Assembly (NCBI RefSeq): GCF_003970385.1
Contig: NZ_RXZH01000002.1
Location: 619,988-683,987, forward strand
DNA length: 64,000 nucleotides
Direction: 5' to 3'
Origin: Vibrio aquaticus
Lineage (GTDB): Bacteria; Pseudomonadota; Gammaproteobacteria; Enterobacterales; Vibrionaceae
Shown: piece after piece, positions 6,871 to 14,149 of the stretch
How positions within the stretch are numbered: the stretch's first letter is position 1
Layout of the letters: each line of letters opens with the position of its first letter
The notes under the pieces: generated by a model
Told to the model about the DNA's origin: nothing
The model's database searches: none
What the model saw: only the letters and a program-made list of their open reading frames with translations
Program-made: the position numbers and the translations under genes

Positions 6871-6899
6871 GACTTACCCACATATACATAATGCGCACT
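6871..6899 (-). other. dif-like Xer attachment junction with degenerate XerD arm
   Basis: Read on the minus strand from 6899: XerC arm AGTGCGCATTA, central hexamer TGTATA, then TGTGGGTAAGT where a canonical XerD arm would read TTATGTTAAAT. The XerC arm and centre agree with Vibrio and E. coli dif sites as I recall them; the XerD side matches at only 6 of 11 positions. This is the pattern of a TLC-phage-type attP joined to host dif. It places the integrated element on the low-coordinate side. Confidence 0.7.
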
Positions 6900-7006
6900 T
6901 ATGATGTTGAAGCAGTTTAGTAATGTCCGGTCTTAGCCACTTTAAAATGTCCTCCTAAGATTAACAATATTGTTTGCTTTTGAGGATTTAAACGGCGTTG
7001 ATTACG

Positions 7007-7108
7007 ATGAGTGAAAAAGATATTTATCGATTTAAGGTTCTTACTTACATCAACGAAAAGCTACAACGTAAAATTGCTGCCGTGGTAATTCTAATTATGA
7101 CTTCTTAA
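7007..7108 (+). pseudogene. N-terminal transposase fragment, ISNCY-like
   Basis: A 33-codon frame (MSEKDIYRFKVLTYINEKLQ, then RKIAAVVI) resembles the first helix of ISNCY-type transposases, which begin with a K-D/E-L-x-R-x-x-V-L pattern followed by an alanine-rich helix-turn-helix. It stops before the helix-turn-helix is complete and nothing downstream continues it. The preceding bases (6921-6950, including TGTCCGG and AAAATGTCCTCC) could be an IS end. Only a remnant is left, next to the dif-like junction. Confidence 0.35.
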
Positions 7109-7143
7109 CTCTTTACCTAAGACTTTTCTTTCGGTTTGTATTT

Positions 7144-8370
7144 CTACTGACTCAACTCAATCTTCCCAGGTGTTCCTTTACGCAGTTCATTGATCACTTC
7201 ACCTGGCATTTGAACATTCGCAAACCAAAACGGTTTGTGTTTCTCAACAAACACATCGCTGCGTTCTAGGCTCTCGTAGATTGCGTAAGCTTGAGCTTGT
7301 GCCAATGCAACACCGGCTTGGCTACGTTCTAGGATTGGAATATCATCGACATCTTCTTGTAACGCGTTCTTTAAATGAATGGTATTTGGTGACCATTCCA
7401 ACTCATTGATTAAGTTCTGTAATAATGGTTTTTCGAGTTTAGTAATCAGCTTTGGAATAATACTTAAATTAGGTGTGATATCTGCACAGGCGTAATACTC
7501 ATCTCGCATGTTGTCTTCCCGATACATACGCATTTTCTCAACCAACGCATCTTCATAGCATTGAGTGAAATGGTTGACGACCGCAAAGTGGCTAAGCGTT
7601 CGAAGTACGCCTAGGATCATGCCTTGTTCAGGGTTTCTAAGTCCAGCTTGTTCCATTCTAATACGGGTAACATTCGCGGTAAGAATGAGATGTTGCCACA
7701 GTTTAGGGGCGATATTTTTAGTGGGTTTGTCTTGCCATTTTAACAATGGACGCGCCATTAGGATCGGAAACAGCACGCACGAGTTATCTACGCCGAGTGT
7801 TCCTATTGCAACCTTAGGGTCTTGCAATGTGCGGGTCGACTTCCCTATCCTAGCGCAGAATTTCGGGTTGCTCGTTAAACCAAGAACTTCAGCCTTGAGC
7901 TGTGAATCATTGGTCGTGAGCACCGCGAGCTTTGAGAAATTAAGCGATGGAGAATAAGCGACACTAATAAAGTAGCTAAAATCGGGAAAACGATTGAAGA
8001 TCTTTTTGATAGGACTTGTTAACAGCTTGTCTGCAATGAGCTTTTCGGCGTGCTTAGAGACGTCATTCACGACAAACTTATGTATCTTCTGTCTTTCTTC
8101 TAACGCCTGTCTACGCTCTTTGACTCGAGAGGTTTCGCATGCAAGTAGCAGACGTTGATTGTCGGTAATCCGCTCTTTCTCTTCGAGAATGACTGACTCA
8201 CAAAACTCGCTCTGCCGGCTTAAGACACCGTCAACATTAGACTGGTCTAATACATACTTAAGGCTTACGAGCCACTTAGCGTGCCTTTCCCTAGTCAATA
8301 CGGAGATCTTTTTAGCAAGCGTAATCGCTTCTTGATTGTAGTTTTTATTGGTAGTCAGCAAACTTGGCAC
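7144..8370 (-). CDS. HDOD-domain-like protein
   Basis: A 408-residue soluble protein from a GTG start at 8370. The N-terminal 120 residues are charged and helical (EEKERITDNQRLLLACETS region), likely coiled coil. Residues about 125-350 resemble an HDOD domain: LWQHLILTANVTRIRM followed by GMILGVLRTLSHFAVVNHF replaces the active HD phosphohydrolase helix, with the metal-binding residues absent. HDOD proteins are regulatory scaffolds in signalling. The gene stands alone between the accessory element and a small periplasmic protein gene. No strong ribosome binding site precedes the GTG, so the start may be off. The family call is moderate. Confidence 0.55.
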   Translation of the reverse strand: MPSLLTTNKNYNQEAITLAKKISVLTRERHAKWLVSLKYVLDQSNVDGVLSRQSEFCESVILEEKERITDNQRLLLACETSRVKERRQALEERQKIHKFVVNDVSKHAEKLIADKLLTSPIKKIFNRFPDFSYFISVAYSPSLNFSKLAVLTTNDSQLKAEVLGLTSNPKFCARIGKSTRTLQDPKVAIGTLGVDNSCVLFPILMARPLLKWQDKPTKNIAPKLWQHLILTANVTRIRMEQAGLRNPEQGMILGVLRTLSHFAVVNHFTQCYEDALVEKMRMYREDNMRDEYYACADITPNLSIIPKLITKLEKPLLQNLINELEWSPNTIHLKNALQEDVDDIPILERSQAGVALAQAQAYAIYESLERSDVFVEKHKPFWFANVQMPGEVINELRKGTPGKIELSQ

Positions 8371-8415
8371 AATCCAATCGATAGTTAACGTGCCGGCACT
8401 ATAGTATGACGTACT

Positions 8416-8724
8416 CTAATTTTCAATATGCAGTCGAATGTACTTCTCAGTGACGGTGTATTTATGGGCTCGCCCTTTATGTACGAGCTTCTTACTGGCT
8501 TTGCATACTTTATGATCACCAATGCCAGACACGCGTTTTACAACCGCCTTCGTGTTTGAGTAATCGAGCTCAATGAAAAGATCACAGTACCCTTCTAATT
8601 TTTTGTCGGATATCTGTTTTTGAATCGATGACTTCAATTTGCGTGCTAAAGGGTTGTGTTCAGAATCATCGGCATAAGTGGGCATACTGATCAGCATAGC
8701 CCATAAAAATAAGTTATGTTTCAT
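8416..8724 (-). CDS. Small periplasmic protein, TolA C-terminal-like
   Basis: A 102-residue protein with a signal peptide (MKHNLFLWAMLISMPTYA, cleavage before DDSEH). The mature part has the order of a TolA/TonB C-terminal fold: an amphipathic helix (LARKLKSSIQKQI), a Cys-containing strand (GYCDLFIELDY), and a Cys in GDHKVCKASKKLV that would pair with the first. It lacks the transmembrane and linker parts of TolA. AGAGG stands upstream of the ATG at 8724. It may be a stand-alone domain that binds envelope proteins. The fold assignment rests on pattern only. Confidence 0.5.
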   Translation of the reverse strand: MKHNLFLWAMLISMPTYADDSEHNPLARKLKSSIQKQISDKKLEGYCDLFIELDYSNTKAVVKRVSGIGDHKVCKASKKLVHKGRAHKYTVTEKYIRLHIEN

Positions 8725-8828
8725 TTATTCTACCTCTGCAGGCAGGTTAACAAACTTGAGTAAATGGGCTCTAGAGCAATGATTGAGTGATAGAGAGACT
8801 TAAAGTAATGATGTAAATGATATGGTTA

Positions 8829-9140
8829 TCAGCGAGATTTTTTCTGACCTTTAGATCGAAAACCTTGGAACGGAAAAACATTGCGGATGCGCTGTTGTAC
8901 GGACTTCGAAATCTCTTTCGACATCACAAGTTTTGTACCACTGCGTTGCTGATAGACTTTCAACTCACCCGAAAATGGCGTTCGATGTGCTATTTCCAAT
9001 ACGTTATGACGAAAGCTTGGTGGGAAGTGGCCTTTTTCGCTGACGATTTTACCATCGACAAACTTCACTTTGAGGATTGGTCTGTCAATAGCGACGAGCC
9101 AAAACACCACAACTGTTGCAACTAGAATGACGTACAGCAT
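8829..9140 (-). CDS. DUF3634 family membrane-anchored protein
   Basis: A 103-residue protein with one N-terminal transmembrane helix (MLYVILVATVVVFWLVAI) and a basic cytoplasmic or periplasmic domain. GHFPPSFRHNVLEIAHRTPF and a C-terminal KGQKKSR tail are typical of DUF3634, a family found mostly in vibrios and relatives. AAGGAA precedes the ATG. It starts ten bases after the matP stop on the same strand, so it is very likely cotranscribed with matP. The function is unknown. Confidence 0.8.
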   Translation of the reverse strand: MLYVILVATVVVFWLVAIDRPILKVKFVDGKIVSEKGHFPPSFRHNVLEIAHRTPFSGELKVYQQRSGTKLVMSKEISKSVQQRIRNVFPFQGFRSKGQKKSR

Positions 9141-9150
9141 GTTTCTTTCC

Positions 9151-9597
9151 TTAATCGAGTAACTTGCTCAAATCTTCTTTCAAGCTGTTTACGGCTTTGC
9201 TTGCTTTTTCACTGCGTGACGCTTCTGACAGCAAGTATTCGATCGCGTCAGACAACGTGCAGCCTAGTTCGTTAGCACGATAAGACAACTTTTCCCAAAC
9301 ACGATAATCAAGGTCGATAGACTTCTTCTTGGTATGGATCTGCTCAGCATTAAAATGGCGCTTGCGCTTAGCACGAATAGCTTGCTTCAGCTTGTTCTCT
9401 AATTCTGGTGCCATGTGAGAGTCAATCCAATCAAGCACTTGGGTTGGATCATGCTCTAAGGCGCGTAAGTCTGAAACCGCAGCGTCAGCTTCACTTGTAT
9501 CGATGTGGCGAGTGATAACCTCTCCCGCTTTCCATTTGTTTACTAGGTAAGTCCATTTCCAACCACATTCTAGATTTTCAAGCTGCTGATATTTCAT
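9151..9597 (-). CDS. matP: Macrodomain Ter organiser MatP
   Basis: A 148-residue DNA-binding protein that bridges matS sites and organises the terminus region. The N-terminal four-helix part begins MKYQQLENLECGWKWTYL. The ribbon-helix-helix domain (KKKSIDLDYRVWEKLSYRANE, in part) and the C-terminal coiled coil follow. The length matches E. coli MatP. As in E. coli it is divergent from the lonH-type protease gene next to fabA. A matS-like site lies 27 bases upstream of its start codon. It probably forms an operon with the DUF3634 gene. Confidence 0.95.
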   Translation of the reverse strand: MKYQQLENLECGWKWTYLVNKWKAGEVITRHIDTSEADAAVSDLRALEHDPTQVLDWIDSHMAPELENKLKQAIRAKRKRHFNAEQIHTKKKSIDLDYRVWEKLSYRANELGCTLSDAIEYLLSEASRSEKASKAVNSLKEDLSKLLD

Positions 9598-9623
9598 TCC
9601 GAGGCCATTAAGATAACGTTGTA

Positions 9624-9636
9624 GTGACAGCGTAAC
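9624..9636 (+). other. matS-like site in the matP/lonH intergenic region
   Basis: GTGACAGCGTAAC matches the E. coli MatP-binding consensus GTGACRNYGTCAC at every position except the eleventh (A for C). It lies between the divergent matP and protease genes, so besides Ter organisation it could affect matP expression. An overlapping inverted repeat, GTAACTG at 9633-9639 and CAGTTAC at 9650-9656, adjoins it. Confidence 0.6.
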
Positions 9637-9767
9637 TGTAACAGGTGTCAGTTACAATCCTTATTGTATTCGAAAATCGATCAAGATCATTAGATAAAAT
9701 TATCTATATATACTAGCTCACTTTTTTTATATACTTTGCGTCCGATTTAAGTACATGATCACATTCA

Positions 9768-11414
9768 ATGAATCAAGAAAGCTGGCACGCTGTTACCCCG
9801 CAATATTCTCGCTATGACGCTCAAATCCAACGTTTCTCTGAGTTGGATGTAGTCAATTTTTTCGATATTCAGCCTCGCCTGAAGCAATCATTAGAAACAT
9901 TCTGTCGATTATCTGGGTTTAGCCGCTTATTGGTGATTAATTCTATCGATAATTCATTTTATCGAAACCTCATTACAGATCAGCTTAAAACGCTGGATTC
10001 ATCAAAGCCTAGCTTGACGACTGAATCTCTCAACGTTTCTACGCTGCTCGGCTCATACACATGCAATGAGAAAGGTGACATTGTAACACAATCTTCAGGG
10101 CTACTTGAGAAAGCAAATGGCGGCTTCCTTGTTATACCGGTCACGCTGCTGTTGGCTAATCCAGCGAGCTGGCAAGTATTAAAGTCGGTGCTACTTGGAG
10201 AATCTGTCAGTCCAATTAATGCAAATCCCCAAAGAATCGCTTTGAGCGAACCTACTCACCGATTCGATATTAAGGTCGTATTGGTTGGTGACAGACATCA
10301 GATTGCCGATCTCGAGTATCTTGAACCAGAGCTCTACAGTGGACTTGCCCTATTTAGCGAAATCGAGACTGAGTTTGCTCTAAGTAAACAGACGATCGAA
10401 CAATACCTTGGCTTTGTTGCGTGGGTTATCGAAAAGTATCGCCTTCCGGAACTAACATTTGGCGCTATTCACCGCTTAATGAATGCCGGTGCTCGTTATA
10501 CCGAAGATCAGCATTATATGCCTATCGAGATCCTTTGGTACATTGCCTTATTTGAGGAAGCACGTCTAACCTCTTCGGGCCAATTCTTATCAGAAATCGA
10601 TCTTGACCAAGCGCTTGAGAATCGATATTTCCGTGAAGCTTACTTACCTGAACGTGCATTAGCGGATATTACTGATGGTCAGGTTATCATTGAAACTCAG
10701 GGTGAATGCGTTGGCCAAGTGAATGGGTTAACTGTTATTGATGTGCCTGGGCATCCAATGTCATACGGCGAACCCGCACGTATTTCTTGTGTGATTCACT
10801 TCGGTGACGGCGATATCTCAGATGTTGAGCGTAAAGCCGAACTCGGCGGCAACTTACACGCAAAAGGTATGATGATCATGCAAGCTTTTGTCAGTAGTGC
10901 CCTTCAACTTGATGAGCCATTACCTTACTCGGCTTCGGTTGTGTTCGAGCAGTCTTACAGTGAAGTTGACGGAGACAGTGCAACACTTGCCGAGCTTTGT
11001 TCATTCGTCAGTGCCCTATCTGAATACCCTATTAATCAGCAAATCGCAGTAACCGGTGCGGTTGATCAGTTTGGCCGAGTCCAAGCGGTTGGCGGTCTTA
11101 ATGAGAAAATTGAAGGCTTCTATCACGTCTGTAAACATCAGGGTTTTACTGGTGAGCAAGGTGTGATTTTGCCAAAAACAAATCTCAAGCACTTAGCACT
11201 GAATAAAGATGTTGTTGAAAGCATCAAGAAGAATGAATTTCATATTTGGTCGGTCTCTACCGTTGATGAAGCGGTACCGATCATTATGGGCAAGCCGTTT
11301 AGAGGTGAAGACGACGAAAGCGTTATCAGTAAAATAGCGCAACGTATTGAAAACTTTGAACGACACGAACATCCACCAGGAATTATTGAACGAATCAGAA
11401 ACTGGTTCGTTTGA
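9768..11414 (+). CDS. lonH: Lon-family (S16) protease, LonH/YcbZ-like, with degenerate ATPase region
   Basis: A 548-residue protein with a complete Lon proteolytic domain at the C-terminus. The catalytic serine is in EVDGDSATLAELC (about residue 404) and the lysine in GGLNEKIEG (about 447). The first 300 residues resemble the Lon-like AAA region, but no Walker A GKT motif is visible, and the Walker B position reads GGFLVIPVTLLL without the acidic pair. This fits the E. coli YcbZ/LonH group, whose gene is also next to fabA and matP. It is therefore probably an ATP-independent protease. The substrate is unknown. It is divergent from matP and 92 bases ahead of fabA. Confidence 0.85.
   Translation: MNQESWHAVTPQYSRYDAQIQRFSELDVVNFFDIQPRLKQSLETFCRLSGFSRLLVINSIDNSFYRNLITDQLKTLDSSKPSLTTESLNVSTLLGSYTCNEKGDIVTQSSGLLEKANGGFLVIPVTLLLANPASWQVLKSVLLGESVSPINANPQRIALSEPTHRFDIKVVLVGDRHQIADLEYLEPELYSGLALFSEIETEFALSKQTIEQYLGFVAWVIEKYRLPELTFGAIHRLMNAGARYTEDQHYMPIEILWYIALFEEARLTSSGQFLSEIDLDQALENRYFREAYLPERALADITDGQVIIETQGECVGQVNGLTVIDVPGHPMSYGEPARISCVIHFGDGDISDVERKAELGGNLHAKGMMIMQAFVSSALQLDEPLPYSASVVFEQSYSEVDGDSATLAELCSFVSALSEYPINQQIAVTGAVDQFGRVQAVGGLNEKIEGFYHVCKHQGFTGEQGVILPKTNLKHLALNKDVVESIKKNEFHIWSVSTVDEAVPIIMGKPFRGEDDESVISKIAQRIENFERHEHPPGIIERIRNWFV
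10075..10087 (+). other. matS-like site inside the lonH-type gene
   Basis: GTGACATTGTAAC fits GTGACRNYGTAAC exactly, the variant seen at four other places in this window. It lies within coding sequence, as many matS sites do in E. coli. Confidence 0.55.
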
Positions 11415-11435
11415 GTGAGATTCCTCTCAAAAAAA

Positions 11436-11452
11436 GACTGATCGGAGTTGTT
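11436..11452 (+). promoter_or_regulatory. FadR-type operator upstream of fabA
   Basis: GACTGATCGGAGTTGTT resembles the FadR operator pattern (A-CTGGTCGGACC-GTT) and, from memory, the E. coli fabA FadR site. FadR activates fabA when fatty acids are scarce. It is directly followed by a FabR-type box, the same order as in E. coli. Confidence 0.55.
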
Positions 11453-11453
11453 T

Positions 11454-11471
11454 AGCGTACACGTGTTCACT
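11454..11471 (+). promoter_or_regulatory. FabR-type operator upstream of fabA
   Basis: AGCGTACACGTGTTCACT closely matches the imperfect palindrome bound by FabR at E. coli fabA and fabB (AGCGTACA-GTGTT-GCT as recalled). FabR represses unsaturated fatty acid synthesis in response to the acyl-thioester pool. It lies 35 bases before the fabA start. Confidence 0.7.
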
Positions 11472-11505
11472 AACATGGCCCTATCAAAATTTGGAGTAAT
11501 TGATA

Positions 11506-12024
11506 ATGCAAAACAAACGTGATTCTTATAACCGTGAAGACCTACTAGCATCAAGCCAAGGTGAGCTTTTTGGCGAGGGTTACCCTCAACTGCCTGCACC
11601 AAATATGCTGATGATGGATCGCATTACTAAGATGTCAGAAACTGAAGGTGATTACGGTAAAGGTCTTATCCTAGCTGAGCTAGATATTACTCCTGATCTT
11701 TGGTTCTTTGACTGCCACTTCCCTGGTGACCCAGTAATGCCAGGCTGTCTTGGCCTTGATGCAATGTGGCAGCTAGTTGGCTTCTACCTTGGTTGGGTTG
11801 GTGGCAAAGGTAAAGGCCGCGCGCTAGGTGTAGGTGAAGTTAAGTTCACAGGTCAGATTTTACCAACGGCTAAAAAAGTGACTTACGAAATCCACATGAA
11901 ACGTGTTGTAAACCGTAAATTGGTAATGGGTCTTGCAGACGGTCGTGTTCTTGTCGATGGCAAAGAGATCTACGTAGCAAAAGATCTTAAAGTAGGTCTG
12001 TTCCAAGACACTTCTGCATTCTAA
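11506..12024 (+). CDS. fabA: 3-hydroxydecanoyl-ACP dehydratase/isomerase FabA
   Basis: A 172-residue dehydratase that removes water from 3-hydroxydecanoyl-ACP and isomerises trans-2- to cis-3-decenoyl-ACP, the branch point to unsaturated fatty acids. The active-site histidine and aspartate are in [23 protein letters not shown] 11506 is preferred over TTG 11500: GGAG sits nine bases upstream and the product begins [14 protein letters not shown]. The upstream FadR- and FabR-type sites indicate dual control. A strong terminator follows at 12043, so fabA is monocistronic. Confidence 0.97.
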   Translation: MQNKRDSYNREDLLASSQGELFGEGYPQLPAPNMLMMDRITKMSETEGDYGKGLILAELDITPDLWFFDCHFPGDPVMPGCLGLDAMWQLVGFYLGWVGGKGKGRALGVGEVKFTGQILPTAKKVTYEIHMKRVVNRKLVMGLADGRVLVDGKEIYVAKDLKVGLFQDTSAF

Positions 12025-12042
12025 GAAGTTTCTAAGATTTTT

Positions 12043-12071
12043 AAAAAGCGACTAACTATAGTCGCTTTTTT
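12043..12071 (+). terminator. fabA terminator
   Basis: Stem GCGACTA/TAGTCGC with a four-base loop, preceded by AAAAA and followed by TTTTTT, 19 bases after the fabA stop. Confidence 0.85.
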
Positions 12072-12111
12072 ATTATCTGATTGACTAGTTATAGTGCACT
12101 TAATGTGCATT

Positions 12112-12131
12112 TTAAAGCCCCTTTCGGGGCT
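12112..12131 (-). terminator. Likely rmf terminator
   Basis: AGCCCC/GGGGCT stem with a TTTC loop, 30 bases beyond the rmf stop on the minus strand. The U-run after it is short (TTTAAAA), so termination may be partial. Confidence 0.5.
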
Positions 12132-12160
12132 AGTTCCTTTTAAAGTATGTGGATTGAGAG

Positions 12161-12334
12161 TTATTTGTAGAGACCAGAGTGTTTATCTTCCCTGGCATCG
12201 CGCCAACCACCAAGCCAATAAGATCGAGCATCCATCTGCTGGTATGGACATGCCTCCATTGAGCGACCATTCAGGCCTGCTTTGTAACCTTGAGATTGAG
12301 CTCTTTCTAAGCGGTCACGCTTTTGTCTCTTCAT
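12161..12334 (-). CDS. rmf: Ribosome modulation factor Rmf
   Basis: A 57-residue basic protein (MKRQKRDRLERAQSQGY at the start, then SYWLGGWRDARED) that closely follows E. coli RMF. It dimerises 70S ribosomes into inactive 100S particles in stationary phase. The frame could start six codons earlier at 12352, but GAGG lies just before ATG 12334 and the family begins at MKRQKRD. It is convergent with fabA, the same neighbour as in E. coli. Stationary-phase or ppGpp control is known for the family; no specific site was identified here. Confidence 0.95.
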   Translation of the reverse strand: MKRQKRDRLERAQSQGYKAGLNGRSMEACPYQQMDARSYWLGGWRDAREDKHSGLYK

Positions 12335-12481
12335 AGTGTCGTCCTCATACATAAAATGTTTCTTAACGTACTACTTTATCTACCACCAGCACTATCTATC
12401 AACAGCGCAGTATGCGATAGATATGAAGCTTTCATTGCTTCTAGATTAAGATTCGATCAAAAAGCGGCTTTATTCAAGATA

Positions 12482-12518
12482 AAAAAAAGGCACAGATTCA
12501 AAATTGTGAACCTGTGCC
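12482..12518 (-). terminator. Terminator of the rlmKL-uup-DUF3466 operon
   Basis: On the minus strand GGCACAGGTTCACA pairs with a matching TGAATCTGTGCC, followed by a run of eight U's. It lies 18 bases beyond the DUF3466 gene stop. Confidence 0.85.
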
Positions 12519-12535
12519 CTTGTTCGAAATTTAGT

Positions 12536-14143
12536 CTACTTTCTACGGAACCCTAATAGACCAAGCAATGTCAGAGCAAAGAAACCTAGTGTGCCACCCT
12601 GGCGTTCAACTTTAGCGGTTTCCACAGGGCGAGTTTCAATATTTGATGCCGTAGCCCCATTTATTGGTACAAGCTTAACGGCAACCAATGATGAAGAACC
12701 ACTGCATGATGCATCAATAGCTTCACTGTTGTAACCATTAGGACAATAGTAAGCCGTTGCAGCAATCACACCAGCGTCGTTAATATCTGCAGCTTCTATA
12801 ATGCGGTACAGATTGTTATTTGTAGAAGCATTTGAGCCGTATGTAAGATCATCTAAATAACGTGCAGAACCGCCAATTGGTGCAGAGTCAGTTACAGTTC
12901 CCAAGTTGGCAATAAAGCCGCGTTGAGCTCGAGGTTTACCATCTGTTTCTTTGTGAGTTTCGAAGTCAATTGTTCCAACAACATCGTTATTGTTATTGAT
13001 GTTACCAGCTTTGCCGTTCGCACCATTAAAGAAGATGCTACCACTAAACGCTTTGTATGTCGGTGAATCAAGATTGTTTACATAGAATAACGTATTGGCA
13101 TAAGCACCGTTTAGGACTTCGTTTAGCTTTGCCTCACCGATTGCAATCTTATTATCATTGACTGCTTTTAACGTTTGGTTAGCATATTCAGAAGAACCAT
13201 AAGGGAAGCTTTGTACAAGACTCCCGTTGGACCAAGTTGAGCCGCTATCTGTAGATTTAAACACAGCTGCTTTTAAGCGAACATCTGAGTCTGAGGTGTA
13301 GCCTACTGCATACAGGGTCGTGTTGACTGAAGGATCAAGGATAATGTCTTGTATGCTTCCCTGAGCTCGGCTATCGCCACTCGCAGATTTGTTACCTTGC
13401 CAGTTCAACTCAGTTGAAATACCTGTAACCCATATTGTCGGCTTCGATGTGTATATAAGAGTATTGCTAGTATCAACATTGTTGCGAGTAATACTACCAG
13501 TAGTAAAAATAGTATTAGTACCACCGGCTGCAAGCGTCTTGCTCGTTGAGTAATGCGAAGATAAGAAATCGCCACCACTTGGTGTATCACTGGTTGTATC
13601 AATGAAGCCAAGGTTTCTATTAGTACCACCATTTCGAGCATTACCAACCGGATCACCAGCTCCATTGATAGCATTTACGACAGTATTTTCACTGAATGAA
13701 AGCTGTACACCATCTAGGTAAGCGATTGAACCCGCGTAGTTACCACTCTGCTCTTTTTGGTAGCCATTGGTATACTGAGCTGTTGCCCAGTTTTCACATA
13801 AAGTGTCGGTATAGCCTAAGTAACGATAACAGTAACTACGGAAGCCATCATAGTTGTCATCAAGATACTGCCAACCGAATGGCAAGAAAAACGGCGCTTC
13901 GTCGCGGTAGCTAAAACCTTCTCGGTAACGCTTTACTTCCACAGCCATTTTAGAAGTAGCGTCAGAACATGACGAACCCCAGCAGCTAGTACTTTCATCG
14001 GTAACCGCTACACCGTAACTTTGGATACTAGAGCTTGTGCCTTCTGGGTCTTCTAAATACACATTATATAGCGCTGCATTCACGGCGAAAGAAGCAGCGA
14101 CCGTGGCCGCTACTGCTGAAATCTTAAAAATTTTACTACTCAT
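12536..14143 (-). CDS. DUF3466 family surface protein with GlyGly-CTERM tail
   Basis: A 535-residue exported protein. A signal peptide (KISAVAATVAASFAVNAALY) is followed by a large beta-rich, Cys-containing domain of the DUF3466 type, with SAYLDG/GFIDTTS-like strands and an Asn/Gly-rich centre. The C-terminus reads ERQGGTLGFFALTLLGLLGFRRK in outline: a Gly-Gly motif, a hydrophobic helix and terminal arginines. This is the GlyGly-CTERM sorting signal cleaved by rhombosortase, whose clients usually leave by type II secretion. It starts six bases after the uup stop, so it is cotranscribed with the rlmKL-grx-uup genes. The function is unknown. Confidence 0.85.
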   Translation of the reverse strand: MSSKIFKISAVAATVAASFAVNAALYNVYLEDPEGTSSSIQSYGVAVTDESTSCWGSSCSDATSKMAVEVKRYREGFSYRDEAPFFLPFGWQYLDDNYDGFRSYCYRYLGYTDTLCENWATAQYTNGYQKEQSGNYAGSIAYLDGVQLSFSENTVVNAINGAGDPVGNARNGGTNRNLGFIDTTSDTPSGGDFLSSHYSTSKTLAAGGTNTIFTTGSITRNNVDTSNTLIYTSKPTIWVTGISTELNWQGNKSASGDSRAQGSIQDIILDPSVNTTLYAVGYTSDSDVRLKAAVFKSTDSGSTWSNGSLVQSFPYGSSEYANQTLKAVNDNKIAIGEAKLNEVLNGAYANTLFYVNNLDSPTYKAFSGSIFFNGANGKAGNINNNNDVVGTIDFETHKETDGKPRAQRGFIANLGTVTDSAPIGGSARYLDDLTYGSNASTNNNLYRIIEAADINDAGVIAATAYYCPNGYNSEAIDASCSGSSSLVAVKLVPINGATASNIETRPVETAKVERQGGTLGFFALTLLGLLGFRRK

Positions 14144-14149
14144 TAGATA

